Positions 1 through 4,794 of a stretch of DNA of 5,818 nucleotides are shown in pieces. The translations under genes were made by a program, and so were the position numbers. Origin of the DNA: CAYYOS01 sp964473355 (GTDB lineage: Bacteria; Pseudomonadota; Gammaproteobacteria; Burkholderiales; REEB80); contig CAYYOS010000147.1 of the NCBI GenBank assembly GCA_964473355.1, positions 1 to 5,818 of the forward strand. The letters run 5' to 3'. Each line of letters starts with the position of its first letter. Position 1 is the stretch's first letter. The notes under the pieces were generated by a model that was not told the DNA's origin, ran no database searches, and worked only from the letters and a program-made list of their open reading frames with translations.

Positions 1-693
1 CATGTCACTACCCGGCATCAAGGGGGCGGGCATAAACAACATTATCGTGTTATTGATTTTCGCCGCAACAAAGATGCCATTCCCGCAAAAGTCGAACGTT
101 TGGAATATGACCCCAATCGCAGCGCCAACATCGCGCTGATGTGTTATGCCGATGGCGAGCGCCGTTACATTATCGCGCCTAAGGGTATTAGCGCGGGTGC
201 GGAACTCTTAAGCGGCGCGGAAGCGCCCATCAAAAATGGTAATGCCTTACCTTTGCGCAATATTCCCGTGGGCACCACCGTGCATTGTGTGGAACTCATG
301 CCTGGGAAAGGTGCGCAGCTTGCGCGCTCTGCGGGTACTTCGGTACAGCTGTTAGCTCGGGAAGGCGCGTATGCGCAATTGCGTTTACGCTCCGGTGAAA
401 TTCGTAAAGTGCATGTGGATTGCCGTGCCACCGTAGGCGAGGTGGGAAATTCTGAGCACAGCTTACGCTCCATCGGTAAAGCCGGCGCCATGCGCTGGCG
501 CGGTGTGCGTCCGACGGTGCGGGGTGTCGCCATGAACCCGATTGATCACCCGCATGGTGGGGGTGAAGGAAAAACAGCAGCCGGGCGTCATCCGGTCAGC
601 CCCTGGGGTACACCTTCCAAAGGTTATCGCACGCGTGCTAACAAGCGTACACAAGGCATGGTCGTACGCCGTCGTCCATCGAATAAGAGGTAA
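1..693 (+). CDS. rplB: 50S ribosomal protein L2, 5'-truncated by window edge
   Basis: The reading frame is open from base 1 and gives 230 residues up to TAA at 691-693. By alignment from memory with E. coli L2 (273 aa), about 47 N-terminal residues lie outside the window, so the full protein would be about 277 aa. L2 binds 23S rRNA, bridges the subunits and is needed for the peptidyl-transferase centre. Visible family landmarks are TRHQGGGHKQHYR near the start, LEYDPNRSAN, ERRYIIAPKG, GKGAQLARSAGT, and the C-terminal MNPIDHPHGGGEG. The Asp-His pair at codons 544-549 matches E. coli D228/H229, the histidine implicated in peptidyl-transferase activity. HCVELMPGKGAQ and GKTAAGRHPVSPWG are typical of betaproteobacteria. 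An internal TTG at 100 is not the start, because conserved L2 sequence continues upstream of it. rpsS begins 5 nt after the stop. Identity is certain; only the 5' end is missing. Confidence 0.98.
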   Translation, partial: HVTTRHQGGGHKQHYRVIDFRRNKDAIPAKVERLEYDPNRSANIALMCYADGERRYIIAPKGISAGAELLSGAEAPIKNGNALPLRNIPVGTTVHCVELMPGKGAQLARSAGTSVQLLAREGAYAQLRLRSGEIRKVHVDCRATVGEVGNSEHSLRSIGKAGAMRWRGVRPTVRGVAMNPIDHPHGGGEGKTAAGRHPVSPWGTPSKGYRTRANKRTQGMVVRRRPSNKR

Positions 694-698
694 GCGTT

Positions 699-977
699 AT
701 GGCTCGTTCAGTTAAAAAAGGTCCGTTCATCGATGCGCATTTGCTGCGTAAAGTGGAAGCTGCGCGTGCAACGCACGACAAGCGCCCGCTTAAAACATGG
801 TCACGGCGTTCTACTATCATCCCGGATTTTGTCGGCCTAACGATTGCGGTACACAACGGCAAGCAGCATGTACCGGTGTATATTAGCGAAAACATGGTCG
901 GACACAAGCTGGGCGAATTTTCTTTAACCCGAACCTTTAAAGGTCATACGGGCGACAAGAAAGCCGTGAAGAAATAA
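699..977 (+). CDS. rpsS: 30S ribosomal protein S19
   Basis: The product is 92 residues, the same length as E. coli S19. It sits in the 30S head, contacts 16S rRNA with S13, and lies near the A-site tRNA. The N-terminus MARSVKKGPFIDAHLL is the standard family start and fixes the ATG. The S19 signature runs over residues 38-60 (STIIPDFVGLTIAV through QHVPV), followed by MVGHKLGEF at 66-74 and a basic tail ending in KKAVKK. A GAGG-type ribosome-binding site lies inside the last codons of rplB (about 686-690), so initiation is probably coupled to rplB termination. The S10-operon order rplB-rpsS-rplV is intact. No anomalies are seen. Confidence 0.98.
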   Translation: MARSVKKGPFIDAHLLRKVEAARATHDKRPLKTWSRRSTIIPDFVGLTIAVHNGKQHVPVYISENMVGHKLGEFSLTRTFKGHTGDKKAVKK

Positions 978-988
978 GGAGCTTAGAA

Positions 989-1321
989 ATGAGAGTCACT
1001 GCTAAATTACGGGGTACGCGATTGTCCGCGCAAAAGGGTCGCTTGGTCGCCGATCAAATACGGGGTTTGGCGGTTGCCAGAGCCTTAAGCATTTTAAGCT
1101 TTAGCCCCAAAAAGGGTGCGGTCATTATCAAAAAAGTGTTGGAGTCGGCCATTGCCAATGCCGAGCATAACGAAGGTGCGGATGTCGATGAACTAAAAGT
1201 GACCACGATTTTAGTGGATGAAGGTGCAACTCTGCGGCGCTTTAGAGCGCGGGCCAAAGGGCGCGGCGCGAGAATTTTAAAGCCGACGTGTCATATATTA
1301 GTCACAGTAGGCGACAAGTAA
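989..1321 (+). CDS. rplV: 50S ribosomal protein L22
   Basis: The product is 110 residues and aligns with E. coli L22 without gaps. L22 binds 23S rRNA, and its long beta-hairpin lines the peptide exit tunnel near the constriction and the macrolide site. Landmarks are RLSAQKGRLVADQIRG at 11-26, KKVLESAIANAEHN at 48-61, and the hairpin at about 80-96 with RARAKGRGARIL. The hairpin residues corresponding to E. coli 82-84 are LRR, with no deletion of the kind linked to erythromycin resistance. Ala87 and Gly93 differ from E. coli but are usual in betaproteobacteria. The ATG at 989 is supported by TAAGGAG at 975-981, which overlaps the rpsS stop codon and leaves a 7-nt spacer. Confidence 0.98.
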   Translation: MRVTAKLRGTRLSAQKGRLVADQIRGLAVARALSILSFSPKKGAVIIKKVLESAIANAEHNEGADVDELKVTTILVDEGATLRRFRARAKGRGARILKPTCHILVTVGDK

Positions 1322-1324
1322 GGA
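1320..1324 (+). promoter_or_regulatory. Ribosome-binding site that fixes the rpsC start
   Basis: AAGGA overlaps the rplV stop codon and lies 5 nt upstream of ATG at 1330. This selects the start giving MGQKINPTGF, the conserved S3 N-terminus, over an in-frame GTG at 1288 that lies inside rplV and would add 14 residues with no family support. Confidence 0.85.
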
Positions 1325-1329
1325 ACACT

Positions 1330-2040
1330 ATGGGTCAAAAGATTAATCCAACCGGTTTTCGTTTAAGCGTACTAAAGAACTGGTCCTCGAAATGGTATGC
1401 CGATAGCAAAAATTTTTCGGATATGCTGCAAGACGATATTAAAGTCCGCGATTACTTAAAGAAAAAGCTCGCGCATGCGGCGGTCTCGAATATTCAAATT
1501 GAGCGCCCGGCGCGTAATGCCAAGATTACTATTTGCAGCGCGCGCCCCGGGGTTGTTATCGGTAAAAAAGGCGAGGATATCGAGTCCTTAAAACAACAAT
1601 TGCAAAAATTAATGGGCGTGCCCGTTCATTTAAACATCGAAGAAGTTAGGAAGCCGGAAATCGATGCGCAATTAATTGCGGAGAGTATCGCTGCGCAATT
1701 GGAAAAACGTATTATGTTCCGTCGCGCCATGAAACGCGCTATGCAAAGCGCCATGCGCCTAGGCGCGCAAGGTATTAAAATCATGAGTTCCGGCCGCTTA
1801 AACGGCATCGAAATTGCGCGTCGCGAATGGTATAGAGAAGGCCGTGTGCCCTTGCACACACTCCGTGCCAATATTGACTACGGTACTGCTGAAGCAAAGA
1901 CGACTTATGGCGTAATCGGCATTAAAGTTTGGGTCTTCAAAGGTGAGACCTCCGGCATGCCGGAACAAACCGCCGCGGTTAATCAGATTCCGCAAGATAA
2001 AAAAGTACGCGCACCGCGCCCTGCTCGTGCGGCCGCGTAA
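1330..2040 (+). CDS. rpsC: 30S ribosomal protein S3
   Basis: The product is 236 residues (E. coli 233). S3 lies in the 30S head at the mRNA entry tunnel and contributes to the ribosome's mRNA helicase activity. An N-terminal domain (MGQKINPTGFRL) is followed by a type II KH domain with the RNA-binding GKKG loop at 78-81 (within RPGVVIGKKGEDIE). The C-terminal domain contains RRAMKRA at 131-137, which includes the residues equivalent to the entry-site basic residues R131, R132 and K135 of E. coli. The stretch from IMSSGRLNGIEIAR through REWYREGRVPLHTLR to TTYGVIGIKVWVFKGE is diagnostic for S3. The tail after about residue 205 is a low-complexity Lys/Arg/Pro/Ala extension, short compared with many betaproteobacteria. 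It starts 8 nt after the rplV stop. Confidence 0.98.
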   Translation: MGQKINPTGFRLSVLKNWSSKWYADSKNFSDMLQDDIKVRDYLKKKLAHAAVSNIQIERPARNAKITICSARPGVVIGKKGEDIESLKQQLQKLMGVPVHLNIEEVRKPEIDAQLIAESIAAQLEKRIMFRRAMKRAMQSAMRLGAQGIKIMSSGRLNGIEIARREWYREGRVPLHTLRANIDYGTAEAKTTYGVIGIKVWVFKGETSGMPEQTAAVNQIPQDKKVRAPRPARAAA

Positions 2041-2060
2041 TCAGAAATTAGGAAAGCAAA

Positions 2061-2474
2061 ATGTTACAACCAGCTAGATCAAAATTTCGCAAACAGCAAA
2101 AAGGCCGTAACACCGGCATTGCTACCCGCGGCAATAAAGTGAGCTTTGGCGAATTCGGTCTAAAAGCCGTGGGACGTGGACGCATCACTGCGCGGCAAAT
2201 CGAAGCCGCGCGACGTGCCATGACTCGTGCCATTAAACGGGGCGGGCGCGTGTGGATACGCATTTTTCCGGATAAGCCAATTTCGCAAAAGCCCGCTGAG
2301 GTCCGCATGGGTAACGGTAAAGGGAACCCGGAATATTTTGTTGCCGAGATCCAGCCCGGCAAAGTTTTATATGAAATGGACGGCGTCGAAGAAGTATTGG
2401 CCCGCCAAGCCTTCCGCTTGGCCGCTGCCAAGCTGCCGATAGCCACTACTTTTGTGATCAGGCAAGTAGGTTAA
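2061..2474 (+). CDS. rplP: 50S ribosomal protein L16
   Basis: The product is 137 residues (E. coli 136). L16 binds 23S rRNA near the A-site tRNA elbow and helps organise the central protuberance and the peptidyl-transferase region. Landmarks are MLQPARSKFRKQQKGR at the start, GLKAVGRGRITARQIEAARR at about 33-52, and RMGNGKGNPEYFVAEIQPGK at about 82-101. Arg82 (codon at 2304-2306) aligns with E. coli Arg81, the residue hydroxylated by the 2-oxoglutarate oxygenase YcfD/RoxA. Whether that occurs here cannot be told from this window. NTGIATRGNKVSFG is a betaproteobacterial-type stretch. A ribosome-binding site AGGA at 2050-2053 with a 7-nt spacer supports ATG at 2061. It ends 1 nt before rpmC. 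Confidence 0.98.
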   Translation: MLQPARSKFRKQQKGRNTGIATRGNKVSFGEFGLKAVGRGRITARQIEAARRAMTRAIKRGGRVWIRIFPDKPISQKPAEVRMGNGKGNPEYFVAEIQPGKVLYEMDGVEEVLARQAFRLAAAKLPIATTFVIRQVG

Positions 2475-2475
2475 T

Positions 2476-2670
2476 ATGAAAACCAGTGAATTAAGAGCGA
2501 AATCCGCCGACGAATTAAATCAAGAGCTGCTGGAGCTATTAAAGGCCCAGTTTAGCTTGCGCATGCAAATTGCCACCCAACAAAGCACCAAAGTTCATCA
2601 GTTGGGTAAACTGCGTAAAGATATCGCCCGCGTGCATACGATGCTCAATGAGAAAGCGAGAAGCGCATGA
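2476..2670 (+). CDS. rpmC: 50S ribosomal protein L29
   Basis: The product is 64 residues (E. coli 63). This small, mostly helical protein sits next to L23 at the exit of the polypeptide tunnel, where trigger factor and SRP dock. The protein is two long helices: MKTSELRAKSADELNQELLELL then, after a short turn, KLRKDIARVHTMLNEKA at about 45-61, which is the L29 signature helix. It begins 1 nt after the rplP stop. A weak TAGG at 2467-2470 lies just upstream of the ATG, so translational coupling to rplP is likely. Its TGA overlaps the rpsQ start as ATGA (2667-2670). Confidence 0.97.
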   Translation: MKTSELRAKSADELNQELLELLKAQFSLRMQIATQQSTKVHQLGKLRKDIARVHTMLNEKARSA

Positions 2671-2930
2671 CCGAACAAAAAGTAGCCCGTAGCCTAACCG
2701 GCCGCGTAGTGAGCGATAAAATGAATAAAACCGTCACGGTTTTAATTGAGCGCAAAGTGCCCCATCCTTTATATGGCAAAGTCGTGCGCCGCTCCAGAAA
2801 ATATCATGCGCATGATGAAACCAATGAATGCCAAACTGGCGATCTTGTTACCATAGAAGAATGTCGCCCTATTTCTAAGTCCAAGGCTTGGCGTATCACT
2901 AAAGTTCTCGAGAAAAGCCAGGAGATTTGA
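2667..2930 (+). CDS. rpsQ: 30S ribosomal protein S17
   Basis: The product is 87 residues (E. coli 84). S17 is a primary 16S rRNA-binding protein of the 30S body with an OB-fold. Family landmarks are LTGRVVSDKMNKTVTVLIER at about 10-29, HPLYGKVVRRSRKYHAHDE at about 33-51, and the signature GDLVTIEECRPIS at 58-70, followed by KSKAWR. The start codon overlaps the rpmC stop by 4 nt (ATGA), and only a weak purine-rich stretch (about 2651-2662) precedes it, so termination-reinitiation is the likely mode of translation. It is the last gene of the S10 operon in the standard arrangement, and here a 165-nt gap follows. Confidence 0.97.
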   Translation: MTEQKVARSLTGRVVSDKMNKTVTVLIERKVPHPLYGKVVRRSRKYHAHDETNECQTGDLVTIEECRPISKSKAWRITKVLEKSQEI

Positions 2931-2982
2931 ACTCTGGGTCGATTTAGGCGTTGACCTGGGCTCTTGTGGAATAGCAAACTTA

Positions 2983-3011
2983 TTGCCTTAGACCTGATTT
3001 ACCCGTATAAT
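2983..3011 (+). promoter_or_regulatory. Predicted sigma-70 promoter of the spc operon
   Basis: The -35 box TTGCCT (2983-2988, 4 of 6 consensus bases) and a perfect -10 box TATAAT (3006-3011) are separated by exactly 17 bp. Initiation is expected near 3017-3019. The bases right after the -10 are CCACCC, a GC-rich discriminator of the kind associated with stringent (ppGpp) control of ribosomal promoters; that regulation is inferred. Its position, in the only large gap before rplN, is where Pspc lies in E. coli. Confidence 0.8.
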
Positions 3012-3080
3012 CCACCCTTTTTCGTAATTCCTCGACACCACAATCGGGGCCAAAACTGATCGCCTTTGGCGTATCAAGTT

Positions 3081-3084
3081 GGAG
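3081..3084 (+). promoter_or_regulatory. rplN ribosome-binding site with long spacer
   Basis: GGAG lies 11 nt upstream of ATG 3096, a longer spacer than most neighbours show. It is still the best match before the conserved start MIQMQS. An in-frame TTG at 3066 would add ten residues with no counterpart in L14 and would place this motif inside the gene. Confidence 0.6.
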
Positions 3085-3095
3085 ATGTAAATAAA

Positions 3096-3464
3096 ATGAT
3101 ACAAATGCAATCCATACTGGAAGTGGCAGATAACACTGGCGCTCGCTCGATTATGTGCATCAAGGTGTTAGGCGGGTCCAAGCGCCGTTATGCCGGCATA
3201 GGCGACGTCATCAAGGTCAGTATTAAAGATGCCGCCCCCAGAGGCCGGGTGAAAAAAGGCGAAGTTTATAACGCAGTGGTTGTGCGCACCGCTAAGGGTG
3301 TGCGCCGTGCCGACGGTTCTTTGATTAAGTTCGATTCAAATGCGGCGGTTTTGTTAAATGCCAAGCTTGAACCTATCGGCACGCGAATTTTTGGCCCAGT
3401 TACTCGTGAATTAAGGAACGAGCGCTTTATGAAAATTGTTTCTTTAGCCCCTGAAGTGCTTTGA
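3096..3464 (+). CDS. rplN: 50S ribosomal protein L14
   Basis: The product is 122 residues, matching the 122-residue form of most bacteria (E. coli has 123). L14 binds 23S rRNA and forms intersubunit bridges with 16S rRNA on the interface side of the 50S. Landmarks are MIQMQSILEVADNTGARSIM at the N-terminus, CIKVLGGSKRRYAGIGD at 21-37, the signature region around 57-85 (YNAVVVRTAKGVRRADGS onward), and the C-terminus IFGPVTRELRNERFMKI then APEVL. The start is set by the universal MIQ N-terminus. It is the first gene of the spc operon, downstream of the predicted promoter. rplX follows after 16 nt. Confidence 0.98.
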   Translation: MIQMQSILEVADNTGARSIMCIKVLGGSKRRYAGIGDVIKVSIKDAAPRGRVKKGEVYNAVVVRTAKGVRRADGSLIKFDSNAAVLLNAKLEPIGTRIFGPVTRELRNERFMKIVSLAPEVL

Positions 3465-3480
3465 TTACGGATACCATCCC

Positions 3481-3801
3481 ATGCGCAAGATTAAAAAAGG
3501 TGACGATGTCATCGTCATTACAGGCAAAGATAAAGGCAAGCGCGGCACGGTGCTGCGCATTATCGACTTAGAAAAAGTGGTCGTCGAGGGCGCAAATAAG
3601 CTCAAAAAACACCAAAAACCGAATCCCGGTAAAGGTGTGGCCAGTGGCATCGTCGAGAAGGAAATGCCTATACATATTTCAAACATCGCCTTATATAACT
3701 CGGCGACAAAGAAAGCTGATCGGGCGGGTATTAAAACTTTGGAAAATGGTTCCAGGGTACGTTTTTTTAAATCCAACGGCGAAGTCGTTGATGTGCGTTA
3801 A
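3481..3801 (+). CDS. rplX: 50S ribosomal protein L24
   Basis: The product is 106 residues (E. coli 104). L24 is an assembly initiator that binds the 5' region of 23S rRNA and lies near the tunnel exit. The N-terminal KOW motif is clear (KKGDDVIVITGKDKGKRGTV, about 5-24), followed by VVVEGANKLKKHQKP at 33-47, GIVEKEMPIHISNIALYN at 56-73 and RVRFFKSNGE near the C-terminus. Only a weak ACGGAT (3467-3472) precedes the ATG, so translation is probably coupled to rplN, whose stop lies 16 nt upstream. A 143-nt gap containing an inverted-repeat element separates it from rplE, which is unusual for this normally tight junction. Confidence 0.97.
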   Translation: MRKIKKGDDVIVITGKDKGKRGTVLRIIDLEKVVVEGANKLKKHQKPNPGKGVASGIVEKEMPIHISNIALYNSATKKADRAGIKTLENGSRVRFFKSNGEVVDVR

Positions 3802-3811
3802 CACAGTGTAT

Positions 3812-3823
3812 TCCAATCCGCAA
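3812..3823 (+). repeat. Left terminal inverted repeat
   Basis: TCCAATCCGCAA is the exact reverse complement of 3921-3932. It is followed directly by an A-run (A3822-A3829 in total) that extends the pairing. Confidence 0.9.
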
Positions 3824-3850
3824 AAAAAAGGAGAACAAGGCGGCAAGGAT

Positions 3851-3896
3851 GAGGCGACGAAGACAGTACAACTAGTACGGCGAGGAGCCGAAGACG
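3851..3896 (+). repeat. Imperfect 15-bp direct repeat inside the element
   Basis: GAGGCGACGAAGACA at 3851-3865 and GAGGAGCCGAAGACG at 3882-3896 match at 12 of 15 positions with a 31-nt offset. Between them lies GTACAACTAGTAC (3867-3879 region), with two GTAC tetramers, and next to it a small CGGC/GCCG hairpin (3878-3881 with 3887-3890). The significance is unknown; it may reflect internal duplication. Confidence 0.4.
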
Positions 3897-3920
3897 AAGG
3901 CAACGCAGTTATCGTTTTTA

Positions 3921-3932
3921 TTGCGGATTGGA
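3921..3932 (-). repeat. Right terminal inverted repeat
   Basis: TTGCGGATTGGA on the + strand is the exact reverse complement of 3812-3823. It ends 2 nt before the AGAGGG ribosome-binding motif of rplE, so an RNA stem formed by the two repeats would abut the rplE initiation region. Confidence 0.9.
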
Positions 3933-3934
3933 TT

Positions 3935-3940
3935 AGAGGG
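3935..3940 (+). promoter_or_regulatory. rplE ribosome-binding site next to the element
   Basis: AGAGGG sits 4 nt before ATG 3945. Its A is the last base of the right-hand TA flank. Excising the element would leave TAGAGGG, so the site looks ancestral rather than brought in by the insertion. Confidence 0.75.
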
Positions 3941-3944
3941 TAAT

Positions 3945-4484
3945 ATGGCGCGTTTACAACAGTTCTATAAGGAAAAAGTGGTCAAACAGCTAATGGAGCA
4001 GTTCGGCTATAAGTCCCCTATGCAAGTGCCCCGCATTCAAAAAATAACCTTGAATATGGGCGTCGGTGAAGCGGTTGCAGATAAAAAGATTATCGATCAC
4101 GCCGCGTCCGACATGCAAAAAATTGCCGGGCAGAAACCGGTGATTACAAAATCACGTAAATCCATCGCTGGATTTAAAATCCGTGACAACTACCCAATAG
4201 GTTGCATGGTCACTTTGCGCCGCGAGCGCATGTATGAGTTTTTGGATCGCTTAGTTTCGGTCGCCATTCCGCGCATCCGCGATTTTCGTGGCATATCCGG
4301 CAAGTCGTTTGACGGGCGCGGTAACTACAATATGGGCGTGCAAGAACAAATTATTTTTCCCGAAATTGAATACGACAAAATCGATGTGTTGCGTGGAATG
4401 AATATCAGCATTACCACCTCAGCAAAAACTGACGAAGAAGGCAGAGCCTTGCTCGCCGCTTTTAAATTCCCTTTTAAGAACTAG
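3945..4484 (+). CDS. rplE: 50S ribosomal protein L5
   Basis: The product is 179 residues, identical in length to E. coli L5. L5 binds 5S rRNA in the central protuberance and contacts the P-site tRNA. Landmarks are MARLQQFYKEKVV at the N-terminus, VPRIQKITLNMGVGEA at 28-43, the signature region GQKPVITKSRKSIAGFKIR at 62-80, YPIGCMVTLR at 83-92, then DFRGISGKSFDGRGNYNMG at 113-131, EQIIFPEIEYDKID at 134-147 and the C-terminal LLAAFKFPFKN. The ATG at 3945 is supported by AGAGGG and the conserved N-terminus. A TTG at 3921 in the same frame would start inside the inverted repeat and is not credible. In E. coli the S8 operator overlaps this start region; here a foreign-looking element lies directly upstream. 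rpsN follows after 4 nt. Confidence 0.98.
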   Translation: MARLQQFYKEKVVKQLMEQFGYKSPMQVPRIQKITLNMGVGEAVADKKIIDHAASDMQKIAGQKPVITKSRKSIAGFKIRDNYPIGCMVTLRRERMYEFLDRLVSVAIPRIRDFRGISGKSFDGRGNYNMGVQEQIIFPEIEYDKIDVLRGMNISITTSAKTDEEGRALLAAFKFPFKN

Positions 4485-4486
4485 GA
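4483..4486 (+). promoter_or_regulatory. rpsN ribosome-binding site with very short spacer
   Basis: AGGA overlaps the rplE TAG stop and lies only 2 nt before ATG 4489, shorter than the usual 5-9 nt. Initiation probably relies on ribosomes terminating at rplE 4 nt upstream. Confidence 0.45.
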
Positions 4487-4488
4487 AT

Positions 4489-4794
4489 ATGGCCAAAGCA
4501 TCCGTTATAAATCGAGAACTGAAACGCCGTGCGACTGTTAAAAAATTTGCTTCTAAGCGGGCGGCGCTAATTGCAGATATTAGCAATCCTAAGCTTAGCG
4601 ATGAAGATCGCGCGTCTGCGCGCCAGCAATTTCAAGCTTTGCCCCGAAATGCGAGCCCAGTGCGTCTACGGAATCGCTGTGCGCTAACCGGCCGGCCTAG
4701 AGGCGTTTACAAAAAATTTGGTTTGGCCCGGGGCAAGTTGCGGGAATTTATTATGCGCGGCGAAGTGCCGGGCGTAATTAAAGCGAGCTGGTAA
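4489..4794 (+). CDS. rpsN: 30S ribosomal protein S14, long zinc-free form
   Basis: The product is 101 residues, equal to the long S14 of E. coli. S14 assembles late in the 30S head next to S3 and S10. The conserved core RNRCALTGRPRGVYKKFGLAR at 61-81 is present, ending in MRGEVPGVIKASW. The core contains one cysteine (Cys64) and no CxxC pairs, so this is the zinc-independent (C-minus) type rather than the short zinc-ribbon form. The N-terminal half is divergent and basic, as is usual for the family. The start follows the rplE stop by 4 nt. A 71-nt AT-rich gap separates it from rpsH. Confidence 0.97.
   Translation: MAKASVINRELKRRATVKKFASKRAALIADISNPKLSDEDRASARQQFQALPRNASPVRLRNRCALTGRPRGVYKKFGLARGKLREFIMRGEVPGVIKASW

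Larger units (their letters stand above)
2931..3095 (+). other. S10-spc intergenic region with promoter and rplN leader
   Basis: This 165-nt interval between rpsQ and rplN has no convincing reading frame. It holds one strong promoter-like pair (2983-3011) and a predicted leader of roughly 75-80 nt before the rplN start. A possible weak 7-bp stem (2935-2941 with 2953-2959, including two G-U pairs) is present just after rpsQ but lacks a following T-run. The length and content match the S10/spc boundary of other proteobacteria, where a separate promoter feeds the spc operon. Transcription from the S10 operon may also read through, since no intrinsic terminator is visible. Confidence 0.8.
3812..3932. 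mobile_element. Putative MITE-like element with 12-bp terminal inverted repeats
   Basis: The segment is 121 bp. Its ends are perfect 12-bp inverted repeats: TCCAATCCGCAA at 3812-3823 and TTGCGGATTGGA at 3921-3932. A further AAAAA (3824-3828) can pair with TTTTT (3915-3919) past a single bulged A3920, for 17 bp in all. One base beyond each end lies a TA dinucleotide (3809-3810 and 3934-3935), compatible with a TA target duplication as made by IS630/Tc1-mariner-type transposases. The interior is purine-rich on this strand and encodes no transposase. It interrupts the normally short rplX-rplE spacer. Alternatives are a repetitive extragenic palindrome or a regulatory RNA structure. Without a second genomic copy the mobile interpretation remains an inference. 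Confidence 0.6.
3802..3944 (+). other. Enlarged rplX-rplE spacer
   Basis: This 143-nt gap occurs at a junction that is only about 14 nt in E. coli. It consists of 9 bases, a TA-flanked inverted-repeat element (3812-3932), and the rplE ribosome-binding site. If the element and one TA copy are removed, 18 nt remain, a normal spacer for this operon. No promoter or intrinsic terminator with a proper T-run is visible. Confidence 0.85.

Noticed and set aside
1229..1290. Apparent unusual substitutions in the L22 exit-tunnel hairpin (Ala87 and Gly93 instead of the Pro and Ala of E. coli)
   Set aside because: The ARAKGRG form is what I recall as normal in betaproteobacterial L22, and the other proteins agree with that placement. 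It is not evidence of macrolide resistance.
1288..1329. N-terminal extension of rpsC from GTG 1288
   Set aside because: It lies inside rplV, lacks family support, and ATG 1330 has a proper ribosome-binding site and the universal MGQK start.
2227..2442. 71-codon + strand frame inside rplP
   Set aside because: It is an out-of-frame overlap of a certain L16 gene with no family resemblance.
2935..2959. Intrinsic terminator after rpsQ
   Set aside because: A 7-bp stem with two adjacent G-U pairs and a 12-nt loop is weak, and there is no T-run after it.
2951..2980. Second promoter starting with TTGACC at 2951
   Set aside because: No acceptable -10 box lies 16-18 bp downstream; the TATAAT at 3006 pairs properly with TTGCCT instead.
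3066..3095. N-terminal extension of rplN from TTG 3066
   Set aside because: L14 proteins begin at MIQ, and the extension would include the only ribosome-binding motif.
165..3903. Several reverse-strand open frames of 63-132 codons across the ribosomal genes
   Set aside because: They are shadows of the + strand genes, with no recognisable products and no independent ribosome-binding or promoter support.
3921..3944. N-terminal extension of rplE from TTG 3921
   Set aside because: The eight extra codons derive from the inverted repeat, and the L5 family begins at MARL.
3921..3946. Promoter made by TTGCGG and TAATAT at the element's right end
   Set aside because: The spacing is 14 bp, the -35 match is poor, and the -10 would overlap the rplE start codon.
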